Shown here piece by piece: positions 47,758 to 57,878 of a stretch of DNA of 64,000 bases. Location: NCBI GenBank assembly GCA_032622095.1, contig CP136069.1, positions 11,240,036 through 11,304,035 of the forward strand, given 5' to 3'. The DNA comes from Siphonodentalium dalli. Its lineage: Eukaryota; Mollusca; Scaphopoda; Gadilida; Siphonodentaliidae. The position numbers were made by a program, and so were the translations under genes. Positions within the stretch are counted from its first letter, which is position 1. The number at the start of each line of letters is the position of its first letter. Under the pieces are notes generated by a model, which worked only from the letters and a program-made list of their open reading frames with translations, was not told the origin of the DNA and made no database searches.

Positions 47758-48425
47758 ATTGTTCAGAGGCTGCAGCTCTCCCGGGATACACTGGCCAAAA
47801 CTGGCTCGTGATAAAGCCACAAAATTACGCGTCTGAATTTGCCGTATGGTGCGAGTTAGATTATGGCGGCTGGACCTTCTTTCAGAAGAGAGGAGCTTAC
47901 TATCGAGAGAATGCAAACGCTCTCAGTTTCAACAAAAATTGGGCTCAATACGTGAATGGATTCGGAGCGGCTAGGTACGAGTACTGGCTCGGGTTAGAGA
48001 AAATGAAGGCCATCCTCGACCAAGGCACATACAGAATGAGTGTTGGCATTGGGGTGAAACAGTCTTACTACTTAAATGCGAAGATTGGATCAGCAGCTTC
48101 TAACTATCCCCTGTCGTACTCGATATTTCTGCGTTGGCCAACACATCCAATCGGCAATGGGTTCGGAGACAATGGTATCAACAATAAGAGATTCTGTGCC
48201 GTTGGTCATGACTGCGATGCTTGTGCTGATACGACTACTGGTAATGACTGTATTGCATGTGGTGCTAAAACGCAGTCGGGTTGGTGGGTTGGAAACACTT
48301 GTTCCGGCGCGAACATGAACCACGCGACAGAAGTTAACGGGGTTTATGCTACTTGGCCAAATGATCAGACAGGCAACCCTGACCTGAAAGTAAGACATGG
48401 CTACTTGATGGTGAAGCGTCAGTAA
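47758..48425 (+). CDS. Fibrinogen-related domain, terminal exon of a secreted lectin-like protein
   Basis: Acceptor TGTATTTCAG ends at 47757; with the G of the previous exon the frame starts DCSEAAALPGY and runs about 222 residues to TAA at 48423-48425. Fibrinogen C-terminal features are clear: first Cys in DCSEA, VWCELDYGGWTFFQKR, YVNGFGAARYEYWLGLEKM, and the C-terminal GWWVGNTCSGANMNH and GYLMVKRQ. The length fits one domain (usually 200-230). Unusual are six closely spaced cysteines (FCAVGHDCDAC, NDCIAC) replacing the usual calcium-loop region before GWW. The domain normally binds acetylated or other glycan ligands outside the cell. Its neighbour exon is EGF-like. Confidence 0.88.
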
Positions 48426-48444
48426 TACTGAGACTGTATATATG

Positions 48445-48551
48445 GTGATAACTACATCAGGAGACGTGCGTGCGATTAGTCACGTGATAACTACATCAGG
48501 AGACGTGCGTGCGATTAGTCACGTGATAACTACATCAGGAGACGTGCGAGA
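48445..48551. repeat. 39-bp tandem repeat in the presumed 3' UTR
   Basis: About 2.8 copies of a unit starting GTGATAACTACATCAGGAGA (48445, 48484, 48523). Each junction makes the E-box palindrome CACGTG. It lies 20 bp after the stop codon of the fibrinogen exon. No AATAAA is visible between the stop and the next mobile element. Confidence 0.9.
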
Positions 48552-48612
48552 GACACACTATTTCATGGCTTGTTTTTTCCCCTTCTCAAATATCTATATT
48601 TTAATGATTTAA

Positions 48613-48884
48613 CCCTTTACCCAACAGAAGGGCCCTGTGCCAATGCATTCTCTTATATATGCGAGTCGACCATAGGTCGCCTCGCATATATAAGAGAATG
48701 CATTGGCTTAACACATTAAAAATTATAAAATTGTTAAAGAATGTAAGAAAAAATGGTAAAAAGTGTTAAAAAAAGATTTTTTTTAGGCCAATGCATTCTC
48801 TTATATATGCGAGGCGACCTATGGTCGACTCGCATATATAAGAGAATGCATTGGCACAGGGTTAACTGTAACTATCACAATGTG
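48613..48884. mobile_element. Paired-hairpin MITE of the TTAA family, right end lost
   Basis: TTAA at 48609-48612 followed by CCCTTTACCCAACA, then hairpins at about 48641-48707 and 48788-48854 and the GGTTAACTGTAACTATCACA interior. The sequence then leaves the family near 48884, without the second terminal repeat. Confidence 0.8.
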
Positions 48885-49254
48885 GCACACAGCGACGTTT
48901 GAACGATTTCCATCCGATTTAACAATAAACGTAAAATATACGCACAGTGGTGCTGAATGGGCATATTTCTTACCAGTTACACATAGAGCTATACCGTTGC
49001 ATTGAGTACGCACCAACATAGACACGATCAACAGACAAGATCAACAACGCAAATACCATGCAAACGACAGATTAGATGAAAATAATCATTCACTAAATAT
49101 TTAGATGACAATATGCATTCAATAAGTATTTGCATCTATGCCTACTTTTAAGTGAAAATGTATTGTTCAAACGTCACCGATGTACACATAATTATAAATA
49201 TTGAAAAGAGTTAATGGCAAAGGTCACGAGATAGACCACCGATACGATCGAATA

Positions 49255-49690
49255 TATACACTGTATACTGCCATATACGGCATCCATATACTGGTTTATT
49301 AATTTTTTTTATTTATCTTAACAAATGCGCCCGAATTAGATCGGATGAGTATTATTGGATGCGAAAATGAATTGTGAACAAAACCATGTTCACTCAATTG
49401 ATAATGGACAACAGGGGTTCGCTCTAAAACGGCGGGGTGCGACCGCTCTTTTTTTGTTTGTTGGCAACATCGGCCGCCTTTTGGTTAAAATTTAGCGTTT
49501 CGTCAGGGAAATCTCGTCGAATCAAAGTGAATTTTAAAGGGCGGATCAATAGGAACATTTTCCAGTATGGTATAGCACAACATGATAATAAATGTGACAT
49601 TGAGGAGGATGTTCGTGATCCGGATTCGATACAAATTCAGTAATTTACGTTTCAATCTGCCTTTTGGTGATTAATAGCTCATTAAAAGTG
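49255..49690. repeat. Duplicated block, copy A
   Basis: Contains CATATACGGCATCCATATAC, AATGAATTGTGAACAAAACC, GGCAACATCGGCCGCCTTTT and GAACATTTTCCAGTATGGTA. The same order of blocks occurs at 50.98-51.39 kb, and in part at 53.02-53.17 kb. The 68- and 88-residue frames in copies A and B are related to each other but match no domain I know. Confidence 0.75.
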
Positions 49691-49697
49691 TGTACCT

Positions 49698-49956
49698 ACA
49701 GTTATGCCCTGTGCCAATGCATTCTCTTATATATGCGAGTCGACCATAGGTCGCCTCGCATATATAAGAGAATGCATTGGCCTAAACAAAATCTTTTTTT
49801 TAACACTTTTTACCATTTTTTCTTACATTCTTTAACAATTTTAGAATTTTTAATGTGTTAAGCCAATGCATTCTCTTATATATGCGAGGCGACCTATGGT
49901 CGACTCGCATATATAAGAGAATGCATTGGCACAGGGCCCTTCTGTTGGGTAAAGGG
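49698..49956. mobile_element. Paired-hairpin MITE of the TTAA family, left end lost
   Basis: Starts abruptly at ACCTACAGTTATGCCCTGTG, then hairpins (about 49713-49779 and 49863-49929) and ends TGTTGGGTAAAGGG with TTAA at 49957-49960. Copy A of the duplicated block is interrupted here. Confidence 0.78.
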
Positions 49957-50064
49957 TTAAATAAACGTCTATATGCATGAGCTCTATGCGGATACATTTT
50001 TGGAAACGTGTGCATTTACAATTATTACAGGCATCAATACAAGAGATTAATGGATAAAGAGCGT

Positions 50065-50200
50065 CTATGAATTCCCATACTGTCATCTACGGCATCCATA
50101 TACTGTACTGTCATATACGGCATTCCATATACTGTACTGTCATATATGGCATCCATATACTGTACTGTCATCTACGGCATCCATATACTGTACTGTCATA
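50065..50200. repeat. 27-28-bp minisatellite, left part
   Basis: ACTGTCATATACGGCATCCA-type units with TATACTGT repeat about five times. The array resumes at about 50915-51000 beyond the hAT-like element, so one array was split by the insertion. Confidence 0.85.
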
Positions 50201-50914
50201 CAGAGGCGGACTGGGCCAAAAAAACGGCCCGGGAAATGAATATAATACCAGCCCATCTGCACCCCCCCTTGAATCAGAATCTGTTCATCAGGGGTGTCAA
50301 CCTTGGGAAATTCCTAACTGCACCCCCCCCTTGAATCAGAATCTGTTCGGGGGATGTTAACCTTGCAACCTTGTGCAATTCCAACTGCACCCCCCCCTTG
50401 AATCAGAATCAGACCAAATACATGTTTTTGCATAATTCCATTTGCACCTCAGTGCTCTGGCCTAATATCCTATATATTCATATACCATGGTTTTCTATAT
50501 TCCCGGTATGAGACCATTAAGATATTTGTACCTGAAAAATTCCATAAATTCTAACATCTAGCGGTCTAACTATACAAGAAAATCGCTAACCTAGCATCTA
50601 GACGGGCCTCAACTGAAGCGTTCCTATTGTGTTGGACATTTCAATTGGGAGAGGGTCTGGGAGGGGTGTGTGAGCTGGGAGTTACCGTTAAAATCTCGAG
50701 ATTAGCGGGGCCTTTACGTGGTGTTACATGTATATGATGCTAACAAGTTCATTTAATGACAAAATTACGATTAGCCAATTAGGATGGTTAAACAACACAT
50801 GTGGCGGCCCACGTCGGTTTCATTTGCGGCCCAACCACATATACCCCCCCCCCCACAGCCTTCGGCCCATCGGGAATGTTCCCGGTCTCCCGATCGGCCA
50901 GTCCGCCTCTGCTA
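50201..50914. mobile_element. Non-autonomous hAT-like element inside the minisatellite
   Basis: Left end CAGAGGCGGACTGGGCC at 50201; right end GGCCAGTCCGCCTCTG to 50911, its reverse complement. Flanks show CTGTCATA before the left end and GTGTCATA after the right end (shifted by three bases), a likely 8-bp target duplication with one mismatch, as expected for hAT elements. The interior has three to four copies of a CACCCCCCCTTGAATCAGAA phrase and a C-run, and no transposase. Confidence 0.75.
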
Positions 50915-51399
50915 GTGTCATATACGGCATTCCATATACTGTACTGTCATATACGGCATCCATATACTGTACTGTCATATATGGCATCCATATACTGATT
51001 AATTCCTCTTAACAAATGCACCCGAAATAAATCGCATGAGCATTATCGGGTGCGAAAATGAATTGTGAACAAAACCATGTTAACTCAATTGAGAATGGAC
51101 AACAGGGGGTCGCTCTAAAAGGGTGGGGGTTCTGCCGCTCTTATTTTGTTTTGGCAACATCGGCCGCCTTTGGGTTAAAATCTAGCGTTTCGTCAGGGAC
51201 ATCTCGTCGAATCAAAGTAATTTTTGAAGGGTTGATCAATAGGAACATTTTCCAGTATCGTATAGCAAAACATGATAATAAATGTGACATTGAGGAGGAT
51301 TTTCGTGATCCGGATTCCATATAAATTCAGAAATTTACGTTTCAATCTGCCTTTTGGTGATTTATAGATCATAATTGTGTGCCTAAATGTGCAGAATTA
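50915..51399. repeat. Minisatellite remainder and duplicated block, copy B
   Basis: The 27-28-bp array continues to about 51000, then copy B of the block seen at 49.3 kb follows (AATTGTGAACAAAACCATGT, GGCAACATCGGCCGCCTTTG, CATTTTCCAGTATCGTATAG). Copy B ends at the A that precedes the Helitron start. Confidence 0.75.
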
Positions 51400-51420
51400 T
51401 CTATTATATATTTTGGAAGA

Positions 51421-51453
<33 letters not shown>

Positions 51454-52156
51454 GTGTGTGTGTGTTCGCGATGAACTCGAAAATGGCTGACCCGATTTCG
51501 ATGAAACTTGGTATGTGGGGGTATTTTCGGCCGGGGACGAACATAGGCATATTAATTTGTCCGTGCGACATGACCTTGACCTTGAAATCGGGTCATTTCA
51601 AGGTCAAACGCCCGAATATCACGGGATTTCGATGAAACTTGGTATGTGGGGGTACTTTCTTATGGCGAGTCTCATAAGCATATTCATTTGTCCGTGCGAC
51701 GTGACCTTGACCTTGAAATCGGGTCATTTCAAGGTCAAACGCCCGAATATCACGGGATTTCGATGAAACTTGGTATGTGGGGGTACTTTCTTATGGCGAG
51801 TCTCATAAGCATATTCATTTGCCCGTGCGACGTGACCTTGACCTTGAAATCGGGTAACTTCAAGGTCAAATCGCCAATTTTGATGGGATTTCGACGAAAT
51901 TTGATACGTGGGGTTACTTTTGTCCACTGGGTGTTTTGGACGGGTCAAATCGTGACCCCGACCTGACCTTGACCTTCAAAATGATCAATTCAAGGTCAAA
52001 TCGGGTAAAACCGGATGGATTTCGACGGGCACGTTTGTCGGGTACTTTTGTCCGGGCAGTGTTTTTGGACTGGTCAAATCGTGACCCCACTTGACCTTGA
52101 CCTTCAAAATGGACAATTCAAGGTCAAAGCCCGGACGAAGTCGGGTCACCTTCTAG
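51400..52156 (+). mobile_element. Non-autonomous Helitron, tandem unit 1
   Basis: It starts TCTATTATATATTTTGGAAG after an A (51399) and ends with a hairpin (CCCGGACGAAGTCGGG) followed by TCACCTTCTAG, so the 3' end is CTAG after a stem-loop at about 11 bases, as in Helitrons. The body has a TCTG/TG tract and five tandem units of about 131 bp starting at about 51496, 51627, 51758, 51888 and 52016. Most units contain TGACCTTGACCTTGAAATC and TTTCAAGGTCAAA. No Rep/helicase is encoded. Confidence 0.78.
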
Positions 52157-52891
52157 TCTATTATATATTTTGGAAGATCTGTCTGTGTGTGGTGTATCTA
52201 TCTGTGTGTGTGTGTGTGTGTTCGCGATGAACTCGAAAACGGCCGACCCGATTTCGATGAAACTTCGTATGTGAGGGTACTATCGGTCGGGAAGTGGCAT
52301 AGGCATATTAATTTTCAGATCCGAGGTCAACTTTTCACGTGCCGAGGTCAAATATGTTTTTACGCCGTTTTGCGCTAATATATTTCAGTTCGGTGCTCAC
52401 AAATCGATTCGATATAGCGCGAATAATAAATTGCCAGTCATATAATTTGCACGGTTAGAATCTGTGGCGCTTCCTCTTTCCAATGATGTATCACACGCCT
52501 GTGTACGTTTAAATTTTCTACCTTAATTATCGGGAAGAACGCAGGACCATGCTTCGCTCATCGAAAAACATTCCGTAAATATATTACGCCGTCAACAGAT
52601 CGTGACGTGATCGCGTTTAACTCTTAACCGGCCGATGTCGCGTTAACTCATCACCGGCCGAGGTATCCGCAAATGACATTGGGCAATATATATATCTCGG
52701 AAACGGGTGGAGCTATCGACTTGACATTTGGTATGTGAATGTATCTTGCCCCGGATACGAATTTTATCGGGTCGCCGAGCCCGTGCGACGCCAGCTTCGC
52801 GCATGCGCAGACGAGATCTCGGAAACTGGTGGAGCTATCGACTTGAAATTTGGTTTTTGAATAGCCCGGACGAAGTCGGGTCACCTTCTAG
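52157..52891 (+). mobile_element. Non-autonomous Helitron, tandem unit 2
   Basis: It starts with the same TCTATTATATATTTTGGAAG directly after the CTAG of unit 1 and ends with the same CCCGGACGAAGTCGGG hairpin and TCTAG at 52891. After the shared 5' part (GTTCGCGATGAACTCGAAAA, CCCGATTTCGATGAAACTT) the interior differs, with two copies of a CTCGGAAACxGGTGGAGCTA repeat (52697 and 52819). It lacks the 131-bp units. The next base is A, not the T expected at a clean insertion site. Confidence 0.75.
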
Positions 52892-53175
52892 AACCATATA
52901 TATATGCATGAGATATATGACGGATATATTTTTGGAAACATGTGCATCTACAATTATTACTGGCATCAATACAAGAGATTAATGGATAAAGATCGTCTAT
53001 GAATTCCCATACTGTCATATCCGTCATCCATATAATGGTTTATTTCTCTACAAATGCACCCAAATTTGATAGGATGAGCATTATTGGATGCGATGATGAA
53101 TTGTGAATAAAACCATGTTCACTCAATTGAGAATGGACAACAGGGGGTCGCTCTAAAAGGGTTGGGTGCGACCGC
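52892..53175. repeat. Duplicated block, copy C
   Basis: GGAAACATGTGCATCTACAA and CAATACAAGAGATTAATGGA match 50002-50056; then AATTGTGAATAAAACCATGT and GACAACAGGGGGTCGCTCTA match the first part of copies A and B. The Helitron pair therefore lies at the junction between copies B and C of the block. Confidence 0.7.
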
Positions 53176-54800
53176 TTGCGTAGTGACAGCAGCAGCGTAT
53201 GTGTTAATATGTTCACTTCCGCTACAGCTAGCGACTTGCCTGATCATCCATGGATGCAGAAGGGTATTCGCTACATCATATGATGTCCCTTTCCGTCGTT
53301 ATGCAGTTATGGGAGGTGCGGTCGGTGCTTTTATGGACTTTGCGTATAATTCGCCAGTATGTAAATCCGACTTTTATAAACTAAATTCGTCAGCATATAT
53401 ACGATGGGTTAAAATTCGGACTACATGCAGAACTCGAGCGAGGCATTTGCACGATATGATTTCGGTACTCTTGCACGAGTGAATACTCCAGGGAAAAAAA
53501 ACAACCCCAGGGTGTAGGGCAATTTACGCATGTGAGACGAATTTGCCTCCAGACACTTGCCCCCCCCCCCCATATGGACACACCACCCTCTCCCATTTTA
53601 CACGAAAACATTCCAATTATAGAGTTCTCACTTAAATAATTTGTTGAAAAGAGTGATATGGCATACAGAAATATAAATAAACGAAGATCTTGATAAATAT
53701 ATCGTATATTGATAACAGTGGTAGTGATATATTAATTATTGTAACCAATGCCATGAATGTACTGATAGTGTTTATAGTGATTCCGATCGAGCTATCGGCT
53801 TGGGAATTGCAACGTTGGTACATACTGGTCTATTCGGTACGATAATGCATGCCGCATCTCGCTCGGTCTCCTGATGGTGATGCGGTCGATGGGTGTTATA
53901 TTCGGCGTTTGTTGCGTACATTCATTGCAAATTCGACAGCGGCGTATGGGTTAATTTATTCAATTCAGCTAACTAGCGACTTGCCCGATCGCCCATGGAT
54001 GCAGAGTGGTATTCGCTGTATGATATAATGTCCATTTCCGTGGTCAGCCAGCCATGGGAGGTGCGGTCGGTGCCATTTTGGATGTTGCCAACCTGACGGA
54101 ACCGACCGCAAGTTATGTGTTAACAGTGCCGTTTACGCTCAAGCTATCGACGTGGGGATTGGAACTTTGGTACATATATAGGTCTATTCTGTACGATATT
54201 CATAGCGAATTCAACTGCATCGTATGGGTTAATTTATTCACTTCAGCTACAGCTAGCGAATTGCCCGAACGCCCATTGATGCAGAGGGGTATTCATACAT
54301 GATATGATGTCCCTTTTTGTGGTCAGGCAGCTAGGGGAGGTGAGGTCGGTGCCTTTTTTATTTTGCGTACCTGCCGCAACCAGCCGCAAGTTAGGGGTTA
54401 GCACTGCCGTTTTCGCCCAAGCTATCGACTTTGGGTAACGCTGGTACATGCATGTGTATTCTGCGTGATAGTGCATGCCCCATCTCGCCCGTATCCCTGG
54501 ATGAGGCGCGGTCGGGTGCGGGTGTCGTCAATTTTAGTAGGACCGGTGTGGGGGGGGGGGGGGGGGGGGGTGCACATGTTGTCCAACCTGCTCATGTACT
54601 AATGTATGCTGCAGTATGCAGTCACATAAATAACAAGCCATAGTTATAGTCTACACTATAGGTGTATCAATCATGCTCAACAACGGACGCTACAGACTCT
54701 TATGAAAAGAGTGGGTGCCCCATCTCCATCTGACCCCTGTGGGAGGGGCGGTCGGTGTGGACAGGTGCGGTCGGCTTTTAGGATCCCGTCCACTACTTAA
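53176..54800. repeat. Degenerate repeats with GGTGCGGTCGGTGC motif
   Basis: A phrase set (CAGCTAGCGACTTGCC, CCATGGATGCAGA, TATTCGCT, GATATGATGTCCCTTTTC-like, GGGAGGTGCGGTCGGTGC) recurs at about 53220-53325, 53965-54075, 54240-54345 and partly 54715-54770. Spacing is irregular (about 280-740 bp). The frames starting MGGAVGA are translations of this phrase and not a gene family I can support. Confidence 0.65.
54550..54570 (+). repeat. Poly-G run of about 21 bases
   Basis: GGTGTG followed by about 21 G then TGCAC. Similar runs occur at 14651, 28478 and 31243 in this window; lengths are likely variable between individuals and prone to sequencing error. Confidence 0.9.
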
Positions 54801-55685
54801 CTCCTTTGGTATGTGCATTAAACTTAATATGTACTGGTCAGGAAAAGCGATGTTAACAGCAAGTATTTTGGGTCCTACTGTACATACGGGGTCAAAGTTT
54901 AGCCTAACTTTGTTACCATATATTTCTCGGCTAGTTATTTATGTGACTGCGTGCATCTAACACCGACCGACTGTACTGTTGATATTGCAGTATATTCGTT
55001 ATCGTGTGGAGTCTATACGCTCATATGTATAGGTAAGTGTGAATCCCGTTATCGTATGGAGTCACTGTGCTCATCTGGAGGTTTGAAGCACATCTGGCAT
55101 AGATTTGAGTTGAAACATATTTGATTGGTACATTAATACGTTGCTGCAGAAGTTTTTGTCAGCTTGTCCAATACAATCAACTAAGCACACAAATGTTAAC
55201 ACGATGGCAGCTAAACATATTTACATGCACGAGTTGTGATATTATGGTACTTAGTGTATGGTGTTGTAATGCCTTCAAGACCTCATGTTATGGGCCATGG
55301 TTTATTTTTATTTACAGTAACTGTTGGAAAACCTCCGCACACGGGATCGAGACGTGGCGTGGATATGTTGCGGATCTACATGCACTGCCGAAGATTTCTT
55401 ACGTTCTAATTTCTTAGCTTTCTAATTTCTTAGCTTGATAAAGTCTTATCAAACTATGGCCGTATTATCACCAACGTATCACGAAATTGTTACCGTATTG
55501 TCACTTGATTTTAGAGTTATCCAACTTCATCCGCAATTTTGTCAGAGATCCTCCGTTAGACCACGTGTTTCTGTGCCACATATTATTACACATCTCGAGA
55601 AATAACAAACTTCAAAATCAATATCTGATCACGCTGAGTGTCTGATCCGATTGAGTACCTTTAAACAAGCATCGCCGATATGTGT
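54801..55685. other. No gene recognised
   Basis: A 98-residue forward frame (55121-55417) has no recognisable domain. The remaining sequence shows no clear repeat or gene. Confidence 0.4.
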
Positions 55686-55689
55686 CTTT

Positions 55690-55787
55690 TTGTTAACGTT
55701 AACCCTTTCAGTGCCAAGTCCGATTTTTGTATCAACCTATATACCCTGTGCCAATGCATTCTCTTATATATGCGAGTCGACCATATG
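55690..55787. mobile_element. Hairpin element cut at the hairpin centre
   Basis: AACCCTTTCAGTGCCAAG, then ATACCCTGTGCCAATGC and only the first half of the standard hairpin; it stops at GTCGACCATATG, the loop, and unrelated sequence follows. The leading sequence resembles that of the single-hairpin repeats at 29.8 and 30.8 kb. Confidence 0.7.
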
Positions 55788-56169
55788 CTCTTTATCAATG
55801 ACACTGTGGATACGAACGCTCTTTAACTATCAACGCGATTAATCCCGAAGTGCCAATGACGGCAATCATAGTGACTGGGGTGGAGAAGAAGTGCTCGGAG
55901 CTTCTCGAAAACGCGCGACGAAGCGTCCCGTGTGCTTTTACCCTTAGATAGGAAGTTTGAGCTCAATCTGTCAAGCCGTTTTCGAGTCCATAAAGGACAA
56001 ACACACACATATATATATACACGAAGTCTCAAAATATGTAGTAGATGTAAACAAAACTATTTCATGCAATTTCACTTTTTGTTTGATTTCATTCAAATTG
56101 TTTAATATCTTTGGCTTTAGGAGCATGACGTGCCTATATTTTAATGCACGGATTATAGGACGCGAAGCG

Positions 56170-56735
56170 TGTAATAAACACAGAACGACACGATGTGTAA
56201 GTGGGGCTGAAATGGTCATTGTCACCCCCTTTCGTTCAGTTAAAACTTTCAGTTGGGTACCCAGCTTTTATAAAATTTACAGTTGGGTACCCAGCTTTAT
56301 GAGCAGTCAATCTGCAGTAACTACAATGTCATATGCATAAAATTCTTCTCCGCTATGATTTTCAAGCATCGTGACGAATAGACATCATTATTCATATGTA
56401 AACAAGAATTCACAAAATTACCAGGTTCATTTCCCAATCAACTGAGGGCAATCACTAATTAAATCAAGCTTTGTGTGAGATTTCATAAAGCTGGGTAAAT
56501 TTTTCAAAAGCTGGGTACCCAACTGAAAATAAAGAAAGCTGGGTACCCAACTGAACGAAAGGGGGTGATAATGACCATTTCAGCGTAAATGGGTTTGTCG
56601 ATACGGCACTCGTGCTCGTGCTGTCGCGGTTAGCTGGAACTCGAGGCGCAAGCGCCTCTCGTTCTATCCTTCCGCAACAGCACTCGTGCCGTATCGACAT
56701 ACCCATTTACACATCGTGTCGTTCTGTGTAACTAT
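56170..56735. mobile_element. Nested inverted-repeat element
   Basis: Outer arms: ACACAGAACGACACGATGTG at about 56178 pairs with its reverse complement ending near 56730. Inside, CCCCCTTTCGTTCAGTT pairs with AACTGAACGAAAGGGGG, and two copies of AGTTGGGTACCCAGCTTT pair with two inverted copies at 56505-56550. A second, independent hairpin lies in the right half: GTCGATACGGCACTCGTGCT (56597) pairs with the end of AGCACTCGTGCCGTATCGAC near 56702. It probably interrupts the 5' part of the Helitron-related unit that follows. Confidence 0.75.
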
Positions 56736-56756
56736 GTACTACATGGTTTATCTGTC

Positions 56757-57878
56757 GTAAAAGGTGATGCACAAAATTTCAAGCCGATTGGTCAACGCAA
56801 ACCTGAGATATAACATGGTCCCCAAATGCAGTATTTGCACCAAGTAGACACTATTTCTTATGACGTTTGTCGAAATGACGTCATATGACGTCGTACACAA
56901 CCCCACACTTGCGTTGCTATTGCATTGACGAAAATTTCCATGCGCTCTACCAAAGCGTTGTTGAAATTGGGCGCTATAAATGAATTGTCAGATCAGGTTG
57001 AGTGTGAATATAATTAACGCATGTTGCTTTTGCCGTGGAAGTGCATGGGGGTGTAGAGTCGAGACTAAAACGTTCTATACCGCCGTTGGAAATGGTCGCT
57101 AAATTGTCTTATTATTATGCCACTTCAGTGTGAATATAAGTAATGGATTGTGTCTTTGTTATGAAAGTTGTGCATTGTGTGCGGAATCAAAGGAGTATAT
57201 ATACGGAAGACGGCAAATTAACAAATAACGTGTTATACAATATAAAAATGGGCGCGAAGTATGCAAATGGGCCGCAGTGCAAGGGCCTGTGGCCTTAGGC
57301 CTATATACGCTGCTGAATAAAAGCTCCCGAAGGGAGCCTGTTTTAAAAGATCATAATGCATGTGAGCTAAGCGCATAAAGGGACGGCAGTCCAATCGCTC
57401 ACTAAATAAAGGCACTGTTTCAGTTACGGGAATATATATAATAGTAATACAGAACTATAGTTGATTTTTGTTGCAATCCATATGCGCATGCATATATGTG
57501 GGTGGTAGTAGAATCTACAGTTTTTCTGTGAAAAAAAGTGTCCCCGAGCCATAGGCTCATACATAGCGTACAAAGGGACAGCAGGCCCCCGCCGCTGAAT
57601 AAATGCTCCCAAATGGAGTCTATTTCAGTTGGTAAATACAGTAAAAAAATAACATGTTGATTTTGTTGCGTTCCAAATGTGCATGCATATATGCGGGGTG
57701 GGGTGGGGGTACAAAGCACAGTTTTAGTTCAATAAAGTGTTCCCACGTGCGTCCGGTGAACGAGAAGTGTGACCAATCCATTGCTAATACAGAAATGACA
57801 ATGTTATTCATGACCGCAGAGACCAGAAAGTAACGAAGAACATTTATATACCCGTCATTTTGACGGGCAATCCCCTAG
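56757..57878 (+). mobile_element. Helitron array, unit 0 (5' truncated)
   Basis: Joins the family at GTCGTAAAAGGTGATGCAC and ends with CCCGTCATTTTGACGGG, then CAATCCCCTAG at 57878. Body phrases (GACGTTTGTCGAAATGACGT, CTTCCGAAGGGAGCC-like, ATGCGCATGCATATATG) match the later units but are more diverged. The 5' TC end is missing. Confidence 0.75.

Noticed and set aside
49437-51324. Related 68- and 88-residue frames as a small gene family
   Set aside because: They are part of a duplicated non-coding block; a stop and frame change separate them from any longer frame.
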